The notes under the pieces: generated by a model
What the model was told of the DNA's origin: nothing
The model's input: the letters and a program-made list of their open reading frames with translations, nothing else
Databases searched by the model: none
Source of the DNA: Parapusillimonas sp013416435
GTDB taxonomy: Bacteria > Pseudomonadota > Gammaproteobacteria > Burkholderiales > Burkholderiaceae_B
Reading direction: 5' to 3'
Length of the DNA: 64,000 bases
NCBI RefSeq assembly: GCF_052180245.1
Contig: NZ_CP197474.1
Coordinates: forward strand, 2,914,001-2,978,000
Program-made: the position numbers and the translations under genes
Part shown: positions 1-8,360 of the stretch, one piece after another
Layout of the letters: the number at the start of each line of letters is the position of its first letter
Numbering within the stretch: the first letter of the stretch is position 1

Positions 1-1020
1 TTGAAGGCCAGTGCCAACAAGAACAAGGCCGAGCAGGGCCAGGTGGCTGTGCCCGCGCAGGCCTACCTGCAGGAGCTGGATGCGGCCGTAGATGCCGACC
101 GCCTAGCGCACGGCAAGCCGGCCTTAAAGCGCACGGACAAGGACGATGAGCCCCCGCCCACGCGCCCGGCCAAGGTCAGCCGCACCGACCCGGACAGCGG
201 CTACATGGCGCGCGAGGGTAAGCCCAAAGGGTTCTTTTATCTGGATCACCGCACGGTCGATGCCAAGCATGCCATCATCACCGACACACACGTCACGCCG
301 GGCAACGTCAATGACAGCGTGCCGTACCTGGCGCGGCTGGATCGTCAGCGCGAGCGCTTTAATTTGAACCCTTATGCGGTCGGCCTGGATGCGGGCTACT
401 TCACCGCCGCGGTGTGCAAGGGCCTTGAGGATCGCCTGATTGCCGGCGTCATGGGGTACCGTCGTTCCGCCCAGAGAGCGGGTTATTTTAAGAAACACGA
501 ATATCAATACGATGCGCAAACGGACACTTATGTCTGCCCGAACAATCAAACACTGACCTATAGCACGACTAACCGAGAGGGTTACCGCGAATACCGCTCC
601 GATCGCACCCAGTGCGCCAGTTGCCCGGTTCGAGCCCGATGCACACAAAGCGCGACGGGGGTCAAAGTGGTGATGCGCCACCTCTGGGAGGAGGCCAAAG
701 AGCGGGTCAAGGCCCGGCGGCTGACGCCAGCTGGTAAGCGCATCTATGCCAGGCGCCAGGAGACGGTCGAGCGCAGCTTTGCCGATGCCAAGCAACTGCA
801 TGGCCATCGCTACGCGCGCCTGCGTGGTCTACAGAAAGTGATGGAGCAGTGTCTGTTGGCCGCTGCGGCCCAGAATATGAAGAAGATCGCGCTGCTGCTG
901 GCGCGGCTTTTAGCGCCTCTTGAGGCCTTGATAGGGCCAAGTCTGGCCTTGCTCGCGGCTCAAGCCGTCGTTATGTACGTGTGGCCCGCAAACTCTTCAA
1001 ATCGGCTGAGATTGGCCTGA
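1..1020 (+). CDS. IS1182-family transposase, C-terminal part, cut by window edge
   Basis: The frame is open from the first base and ends with TGA at 1018-1020, so the N-terminus lies outside the window and the first TTG need not be a start. The 339 visible residues carry features typical of IS1182/DDE transposases: a central DDE-type core with an acidic residue in VGLDAGYFTA (about residues 127-136), a cysteine-rich stretch (CPNNQTLTY, then CASCPVRARC, about 178-214) and a late glutamate motif, QETVERSFADAKQLHGHRY (about 250-268). It would catalyse cut-and-paste movement of its own element. The visible part has no internal frameshift. The right end of the element must lie between 1021 and about 1076, where a strong inverted repeat occurs. 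Family-level call from motifs only. Confidence 0.8.
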   Translation: MKASANKNKAEQGQVAVPAQAYLQELDAAVDADRLAHGKPALKRTDKDDEPPPTRPAKVSRTDPDSGYMAREGKPKGFFYLDHRTVDAKHAIITDTHVTPGNVNDSVPYLARLDRQRERFNLNPYAVGLDAGYFTAAVCKGLEDRLIAGVMGYRRSAQRAGYFKKHEYQYDAQTDTYVCPNNQTLTYSTTNREGYREYRSDRTQCASCPVRARCTQSATGVKVVMRHLWEEAKERVKARRLTPAGKRIYARRQETVERSFADAKQLHGHRYARLRGLQKVMEQCLLAAAAQNMKKIALLLARLLAPLEALIGPSLALLAAQAVVMYVWPANSSNRLRLA

Positions 1021-1030
1021 ACCACGAGCC

Positions 1031-1065
1031 GATAAACCCCTTAACTAAAAAACAGGGGGTTTATC
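1031..1065. repeat. Inverted repeat at the end of the IS element
   Basis: GATAAACCCC (1031-1040) and GGGGTTTATC (1056-1065) are perfect 10-base complementary arms around a 15-base A-rich loop. It sits 10 bases after the transposase stop. It could be the transcription terminator or the terminal structure of the IS. No T-run follows, so a simple intrinsic terminator is less likely. Confidence 0.5.
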
Positions 1066-1076
1066 AGCGCTCTGAA

Positions 1077-1106
1077 GGGGTCGGACCCCGTACGGGGTCC
1101 GACCCC
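1077..1106. repeat. Dispersed palindromic repeat, copy 1
   Basis: Perfect 30-base palindrome: GGGGTCGGACCCC, centre GTAC, GGGGTCCGACCCC. It lies between the IS end and the 3' end of crcB. It belongs to the window-wide family; this copy has the paired A-to-G change that keeps the palindrome. Confidence 0.95.
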
Positions 1107-1112
1107 AACGCG

Positions 1113-1499
1113 TCAGCCTTTCAGCCCATGCACCGTGGCGAATCCCGCGGCCGTCAACAGCAGGCTGCCGAGCAGGCTGGCGCCGGCATAGAGCAAGGCT
1201 TCCAGGAACGCGCCACGTTCGAGGAAGCTGTAGACCTCGCCCGAAAAAGTGGAGAACGTCGTCAGGCCGCCAAGGAAGCCGGTAATGAGAAACAGCCGAA
1301 GCCAGGCCGGCACTTCCGGCGACTGCAGCAGCAAGGCGAGTATCAGGCCGATCAGATAGCCGCCCACCAAGTTGGCCGCCAGAGTCCCCCAAGGCAATAG
1401 CGCATGCGCGGTATTCAGCCACAATCCCAGCAGCCATCGCAATATGGCGCCGATGGCGGCGCCCATGCCGACTGCCAGAACGTGCCCGAAGGTCAGCAT
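1113..1499 (-). CDS. crcB: Fluoride ion channel CrcB/Fluc
   Basis: A 128-residue, four-helix inner-membrane protein of normal CrcB length. It carries the family hallmarks: GTLAANLVGG near residues 38-47 with the conserved Asn, and GGLTTFSTF at 77-85. The family forms dual-topology dimers that let fluoride leave the cytoplasm. It lies 12 bases behind thrC on the same strand and is probably the last gene of the alaC-hom-thrC transcript. No fluoride riboswitch is possible in that short gap, so fluoride control at this position is unlikely. Its 3' end faces the IS element. Confidence 0.93.
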   Translation of the reverse strand: MLTFGHVLAVGMGAAIGAILRWLLGLWLNTAHALLPWGTLAANLVGGYLIGLILALLLQSPEVPAWLRLFLITGFLGGLTTFSTFSGEVYSFLERGAFLEALLYAGASLLGSLLLTAAGFATVHGLKG

Positions 1500-1511
1500 G
1501 ATGCGCCGGAA

Positions 1512-2927
1512 TCAGGCCGGGGTCGCCACGTGGGCCTTGATGTAGTTCCGCACCAGCTCCGCATCGCAGTCCATGATCTCGACGCGTTGCGGCAGTTCGG
1601 CCAATTCGCGCAAGTGGGCCGGGATGGGCGCGGGCTTGCCGATGGCTTCCTGTATGGTCTCGCCGAACTTCGCCGGCATGGCGGTTTCGAGCACCAGCAT
1701 GGGGATGCCCTCTTCCACATGAGCGGCCCCCACCTTGACGCCGTCGGCCGTGTGCGGATCGATGAGCACGCCGGTTTCCTCGTAGACCTGCCGTATGGTG
1801 GCAAGCCGGTCGGCATGCGTGCTGGTCCCTGCCACGAAGCCGTAGCGCGACTCGAACAGCGGCTTCAGCTCGCTGAGGTCGAACGCGCCGGTCTCGTCGA
1901 GCTGTTTCCAGCAGGCTTTGACCTTCGCGGCATCCTGATCCAGAAGATCGAAGACGAAGCGCTCGAAGTTCGAAGCGCGCGAGATGTCCATGGACGGGCT
2001 GGACGTGGCGTGAGTCTGTTCGGCCGAGCGCGGGCGGTAGATACCCGTGCGGAAGAATTCCTCGAGCACATTGTTCTCGTTGGTGGCCAGCACCAGCCGC
2101 CGCACGGGCAAGCCCATCCGGCGGGCGATGTGCCCGGAAAGAATATTGCCGAAGTTGCCGGAAGGAACCGCGAACGACACTTGCTGGCCCGGCGCGGAGG
2201 TGGCTCGCAGCCAGCCCCAGAAGTAGTAGACCACCTGCGCGGCGATACGTGCCCAATTGATGGAATTCACGGCGCCCAACTGGTAGCGCGACTTGAAGTC
2301 CAGATCGCCCGCCAGCGCCTTGACGATATCCTGGCAGTCATCGAATACGCCCTTGAGCGCCAGGTTGTGGATGTTCCGGTCTTGCAGGGAGTACATCTGG
2401 GCGCGCTGGAACCCGCTCATGCGGCCGTGCGGGGACAGCATGAAGACATTCACGCCGCGCTTGCCGCGCAGCGCGTATTCGGCGGCGGAGCCGGTGTCTC
2501 CCGAGGTCGCGCCCAGGATGTTCAGCGTGGCGTCGCGCTTGCCCAGCACGTATTCGAACACCTGGCCCAGGAACTGCATGGCCATGTCCTTGAAAGCCAG
2601 GGTCGGCCCTTCGGACAGCCCCAGCAGGGTCAGACCATGGTTCAGCGGTTTCAAGGGCACGATCTGCTCGCTGCCGAACACCGATGCGTCGTAGGCGGCC
2701 CGGGTCAGGGACAGCAGGTCGTCCCGAGGGATGTCGTCGATGTACAGGCCCAGGACCTCAGCGGCCAGTTCGGCATACGACAGCGCCCGCCAGGCTTCGA
2801 GGGTGTCTGCGTCGATGGTGGGAATGCGTTCCGGCAGCGCCAGGCCGCCATCGGGCGCCAGGCCTTCGAGCAGGATGTCGGAGAAGGCTTGCGGCGCCAT
2901 GCCGCCACGGGTGGATCGGTATTTCAT
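1512..2927 (-). CDS. thrC: Threonine synthase
   Basis: 471 residues, the long proteobacterial form. It converts O-phosphohomoserine to threonine with pyridoxal phosphate. The PLP lysine is in GPTLAFKDMAMQF (Lys113) and the phosphate-binding loop is GATSGDTGSAAEY (about 139-151). The start codon overlaps the stop of hom by four bases (2924-2927), so the two are translationally coupled. With hom it makes the last steps from aspartate semialdehyde to threonine. No attenuator or leader peptide is visible in front of the operon. Confidence 0.95.
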   Translation of the reverse strand: MKYRSTRGGMAPQAFSDILLEGLAPDGGLALPERIPTIDADTLEAWRALSYAELAAEVLGLYIDDIPRDDLLSLTRAAYDASVFGSEQIVPLKPLNHGLTLLGLSEGPTLAFKDMAMQFLGQVFEYVLGKRDATLNILGATSGDTGSAAEYALRGKRGVNVFMLSPHGRMSGFQRAQMYSLQDRNIHNLALKGVFDDCQDIVKALAGDLDFKSRYQLGAVNSINWARIAAQVVYYFWGWLRATSAPGQQVSFAVPSGNFGNILSGHIARRMGLPVRRLVLATNENNVLEEFFRTGIYRPRSAEQTHATSSPSMDISRASNFERFVFDLLDQDAAKVKACWKQLDETGAFDLSELKPLFESRYGFVAGTSTHADRLATIRQVYEETGVLIDPHTADGVKVGAAHVEEGIPMLVLETAMPAKFGETIQEAIGKPAPIPAHLRELAELPQRVEIMDCDAELVRNYIKAHVATPA

Positions 2928-4228
2928 ATCAGGTGCTCCATGCGCAGGCGCGTAACGTCGGAATGCACGAAAGCCAGGACGCCGATGCGCTGCAATGCGC
3001 TGTCTATATCGCCCTCACGCGCCTCGTGCGTCAGGAAAATGATGTCGGCTTCGGTATCGCCATGCGGTTCCTGGAACATGGATCCTATGGAAATGCCCAC
3101 GTCGGCGAGTATACGCGCAATGTCGGCCAATACGCCGGGACGGTCCTGGACCCGCAAGCGCAGATAATAAGAGGAACGGATTTCCTCGATGGGAAGTATG
3201 GGCGTGTCGTCCAGCGCATCGGGCTGGAAGGCCAGGTAGGGGACCCGGTGCTCGGGATCGGCCGTCTGCAGGCGGGTGACGTCGACCAGGTCGGCGACCA
3301 CCGCGGAAGCCGTCGCCAGTTCGCCCGCCCCTTGTCCGTAATACAGCGTAGGGCCGACCATGTCGCCACTGACCAGGACGGCGTTCATGGCGCCTTCGAC
3401 ATTGGCGAGCAGGCGCTCGGTTGGAACCAGAGTGGGATGCACCCGCAATTCGATGCCGTCGTCGCGCCGGCGCGTAATGCCCAGCAGCTTGATGCGATAG
3501 CCCAGGCGCTCGGCATGGATGATGTCTTCGCGGGCCAGATTGGAAATGCCCTCGATATGGGCCTTGTCGAACTGCACGGGTACGCCGAACGCCAGCGAGG
3601 CAAGCAGCGTGAGCTTATGGGCGGCGTCCACGCCTTCGATATCGAAAGTGGGGTCGGCTTCCGCATAGCCCAGCCGTTGCGCTTCGGCGAGCACTTCATG
3701 GAAGGACAGTCCGCGCGCGCGCATTTCCGACAAGATGAAATTGGTCGTGCCGTTGATGATACCCGCCAGCCACTGGATGCGATTGGCCGTCAGGCCTTCG
3801 CGCATTGCCTTGATGATGGGAATGCCGCCCGCGACGGCGGCCTCGAAGGCCACCATGACGCCTTTCTGGTGCGCGGCGGCGAAGATCTCGTTTCCATGCT
3901 TGGCAAGCAGGGCCTTGTTGGCCGTCACGACATGCTTGCCCTGGGCAATGGCCTCCATGACCAGTTCGCGGGCCAGGGTGTCGCCTCCGATGACCTCGAC
4001 GACGATGTCGATGTCGGGATTGCGCACGACGTCGAAGCCATCGCTGCTGACCAGAGTCTGCCCGCCCACGAGCTTTCTGGCCTTTTCGACGTCCCGGACG
4101 GCAATGGCCGAGACCTCGATGCGCCGGCCGGCGCGGCGTGCGATTTCTTCGGCGTTGCGCGTCAATACCTTCCAGGTGCCGCCCCCGACGACGCCCAGGC
4201 CCAGCAAACCAACTTTAATAGGACTCAT
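2924..4228 (-). CDS. hom: Homoserine dehydrogenase
   Basis: 434 residues, a monofunctional homoserine dehydrogenase. The N-terminus holds the NAD(P)-binding GLLGLGVVGGGT (about 8-19), the middle holds the catalytic domain (GIINGTTNFILSEM, about 177-190), and the C-terminus from about 350 is an ACT domain (YYLRLRVQDRPGVLADIARI) that in this family gives feedback inhibition by threonine. It reduces aspartate semialdehyde to homoserine. The stop overlaps the thrC start, and alaC lies 61 bases upstream on the same strand. Confidence 0.95.
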   Translation of the reverse strand: MSPIKVGLLGLGVVGGGTWKVLTRNAEEIARRAGRRIEVSAIAVRDVEKARKLVGGQTLVSSDGFDVVRNPDIDIVVEVIGGDTLARELVMEAIAQGKHVVTANKALLAKHGNEIFAAAHQKGVMVAFEAAVAGGIPIIKAMREGLTANRIQWLAGIINGTTNFILSEMRARGLSFHEVLAEAQRLGYAEADPTFDIEGVDAAHKLTLLASLAFGVPVQFDKAHIEGISNLAREDIIHAERLGYRIKLLGITRRRDDGIELRVHPTLVPTERLLANVEGAMNAVLVSGDMVGPTLYYGQGAGELATASAVVADLVDVTRLQTADPEHRVPYLAFQPDALDDTPILPIEEIRSSYYLRLRVQDRPGVLADIARILADVGISIGSMFQEPHGDTEADIIFLTHEAREGDIDSALQRIGVLAFVHSDVTRLRMEHLI

Positions 4229-4289
4229 TTACCCGATCCGTACTTGCGGAAAAAACATTCATTGTAGCCAAGGGATGCGTTCAGCATGC

Positions 4290-5477
4290 TCACTTGCCCA
4301 CGCCGTCTTTGCGGAACATGTCCTTGATGCCGCGCACCGCTTGCCGGATGCGCTGCTCGTTTTCGATCAGGGCGAAGCGCACATAGTCGTCGCCGTATTC
4401 GCCAAAGCCCACGCCAGGCGACACGGCCACTTTGGCATCGGCCAGCAGGCGCTTGGAAAATTCCAGCGAGCCCATGCCCTTGTAAAAGTCGGGTATTTTG
4501 GCCCAGATGTACATGGACGCCTTCGGGATATCGACAGGCCAGCCTGCTTCGTGCAGGCCCTTGGCCAAAACGTCGCGCCGGATCCGGTATTGCTCCACCA
4601 CTTCCGCCACGCAATCCTGCGGACCTTCGAGCGCTGCAATGGAGGCAACCTGGATGGGCGTGAACGTGCCATAGTCGTGGTAGCTCTTGATGCGCGCCAG
4701 CGCATTGACCAGTTCCTGGTTGCCCACCATGAAGCCCACCCGCCATCCCGCCATGTTGTAGCTCTTGCTCATGGTGAAGAACTCGACCGCCACGTCGCGC
4801 GCCCCTTCCACCTGCATGATGGAGGGCGCGACATAGCCGTCGAAGGTGATGTCCGCATAGGCCAGATCGTGCACCACGAGAATGTTGTGTTCGCGCGCCA
4901 GCGCGACGATGCGCTCGAAGAACGACAGGTCGACGCACTGGGCCGTGGGATTGCTGGGAAAACCCAGGATCATCATCTTGGGCTTGGGAATGCTCTCGCG
5001 CACGGCACGCTCGATTTCCTCGAAGAAGTCCAGGCCCGGGGTCATGGGCACCGAGCGGATGTTCGCGCCGGCGATCACGGCGCCGTAGATATGGATGGGA
5101 TAGCTCGGGTTGGGCACGAGCACCGTATCGCCGCGATCCAGGGTGGCAAGCATGAGATGGGCCAGGCCTTCCTTGGAACCTATCGTGACGATGGCCTCGG
5201 TATCGGGATTGATCTGCACGCCATAGCGCCGTTCGTACCAACCCGAAATGGCCTTGCGCAGCCGCGGTATGCCCTTGGAAACGGAGTAGCCGTGCGTATC
5301 GGGCCGGGTGGCCGCCTCAACGAGCTTGTCGACGATATGCTTGGGCGTGGCCCCGTCCGGATTGCCCATCGACATGTCGATGATGTCCTCGCCGCGCCGT
5401 CGCGCCGCCATCTTGAGTTCGCCGGTTATATTGAACACGTAGGGCGGCAGGCGCTCTATGCGAGGAAAGTTCGTCAT
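4290..5477 (-). CDS. alaC: PLP aminotransferase, AlaC type (alanine/glutamate-pyruvate transaminase)
   Basis: 395 residues of the class I/II aminotransferase fold. The PLP lysine is in MSKSYNMAGWR (Lys238). SNPT at 175-178 and D204/Y207 (HDLAYAD) are the usual cofactor contacts. The frame stays open upstream to 5711, but ATG at 5477 is preceded by AAGGA at good spacing and begins the usual family N-terminus (MTNFPRIERLPPYVF), so I chose it. The position in front of hom and thrC is conserved in related bacteria. AlaC is the best match; other members of this subgroup are annotated as diaminopimelate aminotransferases, so the substrate is not certain. Confidence 0.85.
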   Translation of the reverse strand: MTNFPRIERLPPYVFNITGELKMAARRRGEDIIDMSMGNPDGATPKHIVDKLVEAATRPDTHGYSVSKGIPRLRKAISGWYERRYGVQINPDTEAIVTIGSKEGLAHLMLATLDRGDTVLVPNPSYPIHIYGAVIAGANIRSVPMTPGLDFFEEIERAVRESIPKPKMMILGFPSNPTAQCVDLSFFERIVALAREHNILVVHDLAYADITFDGYVAPSIMQVEGARDVAVEFFTMSKSYNMAGWRVGFMVGNQELVNALARIKSYHDYGTFTPIQVASIAALEGPQDCVAEVVEQYRIRRDVLAKGLHEAGWPVDIPKASMYIWAKIPDFYKGMGSLEFSKRLLADAKVAVSPGVGFGEYGDDYVRFALIENEQRIRQAVRGIKDMFRKDGVGK

Positions 5478-5637
5478 GATGGTCCTTGGGTCAAAGAGAC
5501 GGAATAGTGGAATGTGCAGCGCAACAAAAGTAAGTAATCTATCGCAAGCCGTCGCCTGCGGCAAATGGCGAACAAGTGTAATCCATCCTATGAAAACAAG
5601 CTTTGCGCTATCATCAAGTTGACTTCGGGAGTAACCA

Positions 5638-6087
5638 GTGCAATTGCAAAGCGAATCCAACCCCGCCCTCAATACCGTGACGGCATTCCGGGACGACCAC
5701 ATCGAGATCAACGAAACACCTTATGCGCATGCCGTGTACTTCGCCCCCGAAGGGGAAATACACGAATGGAAAGTATCTTCTGCCGCCGACATCACCACGG
5801 CGGACTTGCGGGCCATCGCAGGCCTGAAAGAGGAAAAACGCGATCCCATGGCGTTCCTGGACAATGCTGCGGCGCCACAAAAACCGGCCGGCGCCCCCGA
5901 GGTCATTCTGATCGGCACCGGGCACAAGCAGTACCTGCTTCCCGCACGCGTGACCGCCCCCCTTTTGAACATGGGCATAGGAATAGAATCCATGAGCACC
6001 CAGGCAGCCGCCCGGACCTACAATATTCTGATGTCCGAAGGGCGGCGCGTGGTCGTAGCCCTTCTTCCCTACAAGGAGTCCGCATGA
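5638..6087 (+). CDS. Mth938-like domain protein (DUF498 family)
   Basis: 149 residues, GTG start at 5638 with GGGAG seven bases upstream. The fold is the small Mth938/NDUFAF3-like domain: a glycine-centred loop in VILIGTGHKQYLLPARV (about 89-105) followed by GIGIESMSTQAAARTYNILM. Bacterial members have no proven biochemical activity; mitochondrial relatives help complex I assembly. It is divergent from alaC across a 160-base promoter region. Its stop overlaps the next start (ATGA, 6084-6087), so it is translated with the peroxiredoxin. Confidence 0.8.
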   Translation: MQLQSESNPALNTVTAFRDDHIEINETPYAHAVYFAPEGEIHEWKVSSAADITTADLRAIAGLKEEKRDPMAFLDNAAAPQKPAGAPEVILIGTGHKQYLLPARVTAPLLNMGIGIESMSTQAAARTYNILMSEGRRVVVALLPYKESA

Positions 6088-6557
6088 GCCAAGCCACCGT
6101 CGGCAAGCCCATACCCGAGTTCACCGCCGCCAGCACCCAGGGGGAAGTCAGCGCCCACGGCTTGCGCGGCCATCTCACGGTGCTGTACTTCTATCCCAAA
6201 GACAACACGCCCGGCTGCACGACCCAGGCGCAGGGATTCCGTGATCGCTACCAGGATTTCGTCGACGCCGGATGCCAGATCATCGGCGTATCGCGCGACT
6301 CCCTGAAGTCCCACGCCGGCTTCACCGAGAAGCAGTCGCTTCCCTTCCCCTTGATCGCCGACGAAGATGAAAGCCTGTGCCAGCTCTTCGGCGTCATGAA
6401 AATGAAAAACATGTACGGTAAACAAGTGCGAGGCATCGAGCGCAGCACGTTTCTCATCGACGAGGACGGCGTGCTGCAGCGCGAATGGCGAGGCCTTCGG
6501 GTACCGGGCCATGTCGACGATGTCCTGCAGGCGGTACAAACGGCGGCCAGCAGCTAG
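6084..6557 (+). CDS. bcp: Peroxiredoxin of the Bcp/PrxQ family
   Basis: 157 residues, thioredoxin fold, cytosolic peroxide reduction. The peroxidatic cysteine is Cys45 in PKDNTPGCTTQ. In E. coli Bcp the resolving cysteine is five residues on; here that position is Gln50. Only two other cysteines are visible (in DAGCQIIGV and ESLCQLFGV), so this is probably a 1-Cys enzyme or one that uses another resolving partner. The ATG at 6084 overlaps the upstream stop and has AAGGAG in front. A copy of the palindromic repeat follows. Confidence 0.92.
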   Translation: MSQATVGKPIPEFTAASTQGEVSAHGLRGHLTVLYFYPKDNTPGCTTQAQGFRDRYQDFVDAGCQIIGVSRDSLKSHAGFTEKQSLPFPLIADEDESLCQLFGVMKMKNMYGKQVRGIERSTFLIDEDGVLQREWRGLRVPGHVDDVLQAVQTAASS

Positions 6558-6575
6558 GGCCTGTTCGCAGCCGGT

Positions 6576-6604
6576 GGGTCAGACCCCGTACGGGGTCTGA
6601 CCCC
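6576..6604. repeat. Dispersed palindromic repeat, copy 2
   Basis: GGGTCAGACCCC, centre GTAC, GGGGTCTGACCCC. It lies between the bcp stop and the phoH-like start, about 20 bases after the stop. Confidence 0.93.
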
Positions 6605-6672
6605 GCCTCCGGCGTTAACAGGCAATAGCCCGCCACGCAGATCCACGTAAATTTTCAGGAGCTCAGAACCCT

Positions 6673-8358
6673 ATGCCGCTACCCAAGTTGCCAACAAGCA
6701 TGGGCGCCACGGTTGCCATCATGAACCCAGAACCGCCCACTGCCACCACGACCAAGGCAACTGTATCCCGGACGGCAAGCAAGACAGCGGCCCCCGCAAA
6801 AGCCGCCCGGCAGGCGGATGCGCCTGCCCTCAAAGCGCCCGGAATCCAGCCGTCCGCCAAGACGGTCGCCAAGGAACCAGAAGAAGTCGCCCCAACCGTC
6901 CCCGTGCCTGTCGCGCAAGCACGCACTCCCGCCAAAAAGAGGCGCCTGGCAGCCTCCAAGCGCAAACTGTTCGTCCTGGATACCAACGTCCTGCTGCACG
7001 ACTCGAATTCGCTTTTCAAGTTCGAGGAACACGATATCTTCCTGCCCATGATGGTCCTGGAAGAACTCGACCACCAAAAGAAGGGCATGTCGGAAGTGGC
7101 GCGCAACGCCCGGCAGGTCAGCCGCTCTCTCGATGGCCTGGTCAGCGGTACGCAAAATCTGGAAGCCGGCGTGGAACTCGATGCGCTGGGCAATGCGGAA
7201 GCCCTCGGGCAATTGCACTTCCAGACGACCGCGCTCGAAACCAGGCTGCCCATCGAGCTGCCTCTGGGCAAGGCCGACAACGCCATTCTCGGCGTGGTGC
7301 ACGCCCTGCACCAGATCCACGCCAAACGCGAAGTCATCCTGGTGTCCAAAGACATCAACATGAGGCTGAAGGCGCGCTCGCTGGGCCTGGAAGCCGAGGA
7401 CTACCTGAATGACCACGTGCTGGACGACTCCGATCTGCTTTACGACGGTGTCATGCCCCTGCCGGAAAACTTCTGGCTCAAGCATGGCAAGGACGTCGAA
7501 TCCTGGCAGCAGGGCGGCACCACCTACTACCGCATCCGCGGCCCCCTGTGCTCGGAATTCATCGTCAATGAATTCGTCTATTTCGATGGCGATCTTCCGC
7601 TTCAGGCCCAGGTCAAGGAAGTCAGCGGCAAGAGCGCGGTCCTGGCCACGTTGCGGGACTATAGCCACGGGAAGAACAATGTCTGGGGCATCACGGCACG
7701 GAATCGCGAACAGAATTTCGCGCTCAACCTGCTCATGAACCCCGATTGCGACTTCGTCTCGCTCCTGGGCCAGGCCGGCACGGGCAAGACGCTGCTGGCG
7801 CTGGCCAGCGCGCTTACCCAGACGCTGGAAACCAAGCGCTACAACGAAATCATCATCACGCGCGCCACGGTGCCCGTCGGCGACGATATCGGGTTCCTGC
7901 CGGGCACCGAGGAAGAAAAAATGCTGCCCTGGATGGGCGCGCTCGAAGACAACCTGGAAGTGCTTCACCTAGGCTCGGGCAACTCGGAACTCTCCACCGG
8001 CAGCGGCGGACAGGACTGGCCCAAGAACTCCACCATGGAGCTCATCCGATCGCGCATCAAGGTGAAGTCGCTCAACTTCATGCGAGGCCGGACTTTCCTC
8101 AACAAGTTCCTAATCATCGACGAAGCGCAGAACCTCACGCCCAAGCAAATGAAGACGCTGGTTACGCGGGCCGGTCCCGGAACCAAAATCGTCTGCCTCG
8201 GCAATATCGCCCAGATCGACACGCCCTACCTGACCGAAGGCAGTTCGGGCCTGACTTACGTGGTGGATCGCTTCAAGGGCTGGCCGCATGCGGGCCACAT
8301 CACCTTGCAGCGCGGCGAGCGTTCGCGGCTTGCCGACTACGCAAGCGAGGCGCTCTGA
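6673..8358 (+). CDS. PIN-domain PhoH-family ATPase
   Basis: 561 residues in two domains after a low-complexity Ala/Pro/Thr leader of about 95 residues. A PIN nuclease-like domain starts at about 99 (LFVLDTNVLLHDS, Asp103). A PhoH ATPase domain has its Walker A at 366-374 (GQAGTGKTL) and Walker B at about 479-487 (FLIIDEAQN). PIN-PhoH fusions (PhoH2 type) are RNA-directed helicase/nucleases in the few cases studied. AGGAG lies 11 bases before the ATG at 6673; ATGs at 6700 and 6721 also fit, and the leader has no conserved content that would decide. pdxA follows after two bases. Confidence 0.88.
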   Translation: MPLPKLPTSMGATVAIMNPEPPTATTTKATVSRTASKTAAPAKAARQADAPALKAPGIQPSAKTVAKEPEEVAPTVPVPVAQARTPAKKRRLAASKRKLFVLDTNVLLHDSNSLFKFEEHDIFLPMMVLEELDHQKKGMSEVARNARQVSRSLDGLVSGTQNLEAGVELDALGNAEALGQLHFQTTALETRLPIELPLGKADNAILGVVHALHQIHAKREVILVSKDINMRLKARSLGLEAEDYLNDHVLDDSDLLYDGVMPLPENFWLKHGKDVESWQQGGTTYYRIRGPLCSEFIVNEFVYFDGDLPLQAQVKEVSGKSAVLATLRDYSHGKNNVWGITARNREQNFALNLLMNPDCDFVSLLGQAGTGKTLLALASALTQTLETKRYNEIIITRATVPVGDDIGFLPGTEEEKMLPWMGALEDNLEVLHLGSGNSELSTGSGGQDWPKNSTMELIRSRIKVKSLNFMRGRTFLNKFLIIDEAQNLTPKQMKTLVTRAGPGTKIVCLGNIAQIDTPYLTEGSSGLTYVVDRFKGWPHAGHITLQRGERSRLADYASEAL

Positions 8359-8360
8359 CG

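Noticed and set aside
1499..1512. Fluoride riboswitch for crcB
   Set aside because: Only 12 bases separate thrC and crcB, too short for the aptamer.
1404..5507. Several long plus-strand frames opposite thrC, hom and alaC
   Set aside because: They mirror real genes in the opposite strand, show no conserved motifs and overlap each other.
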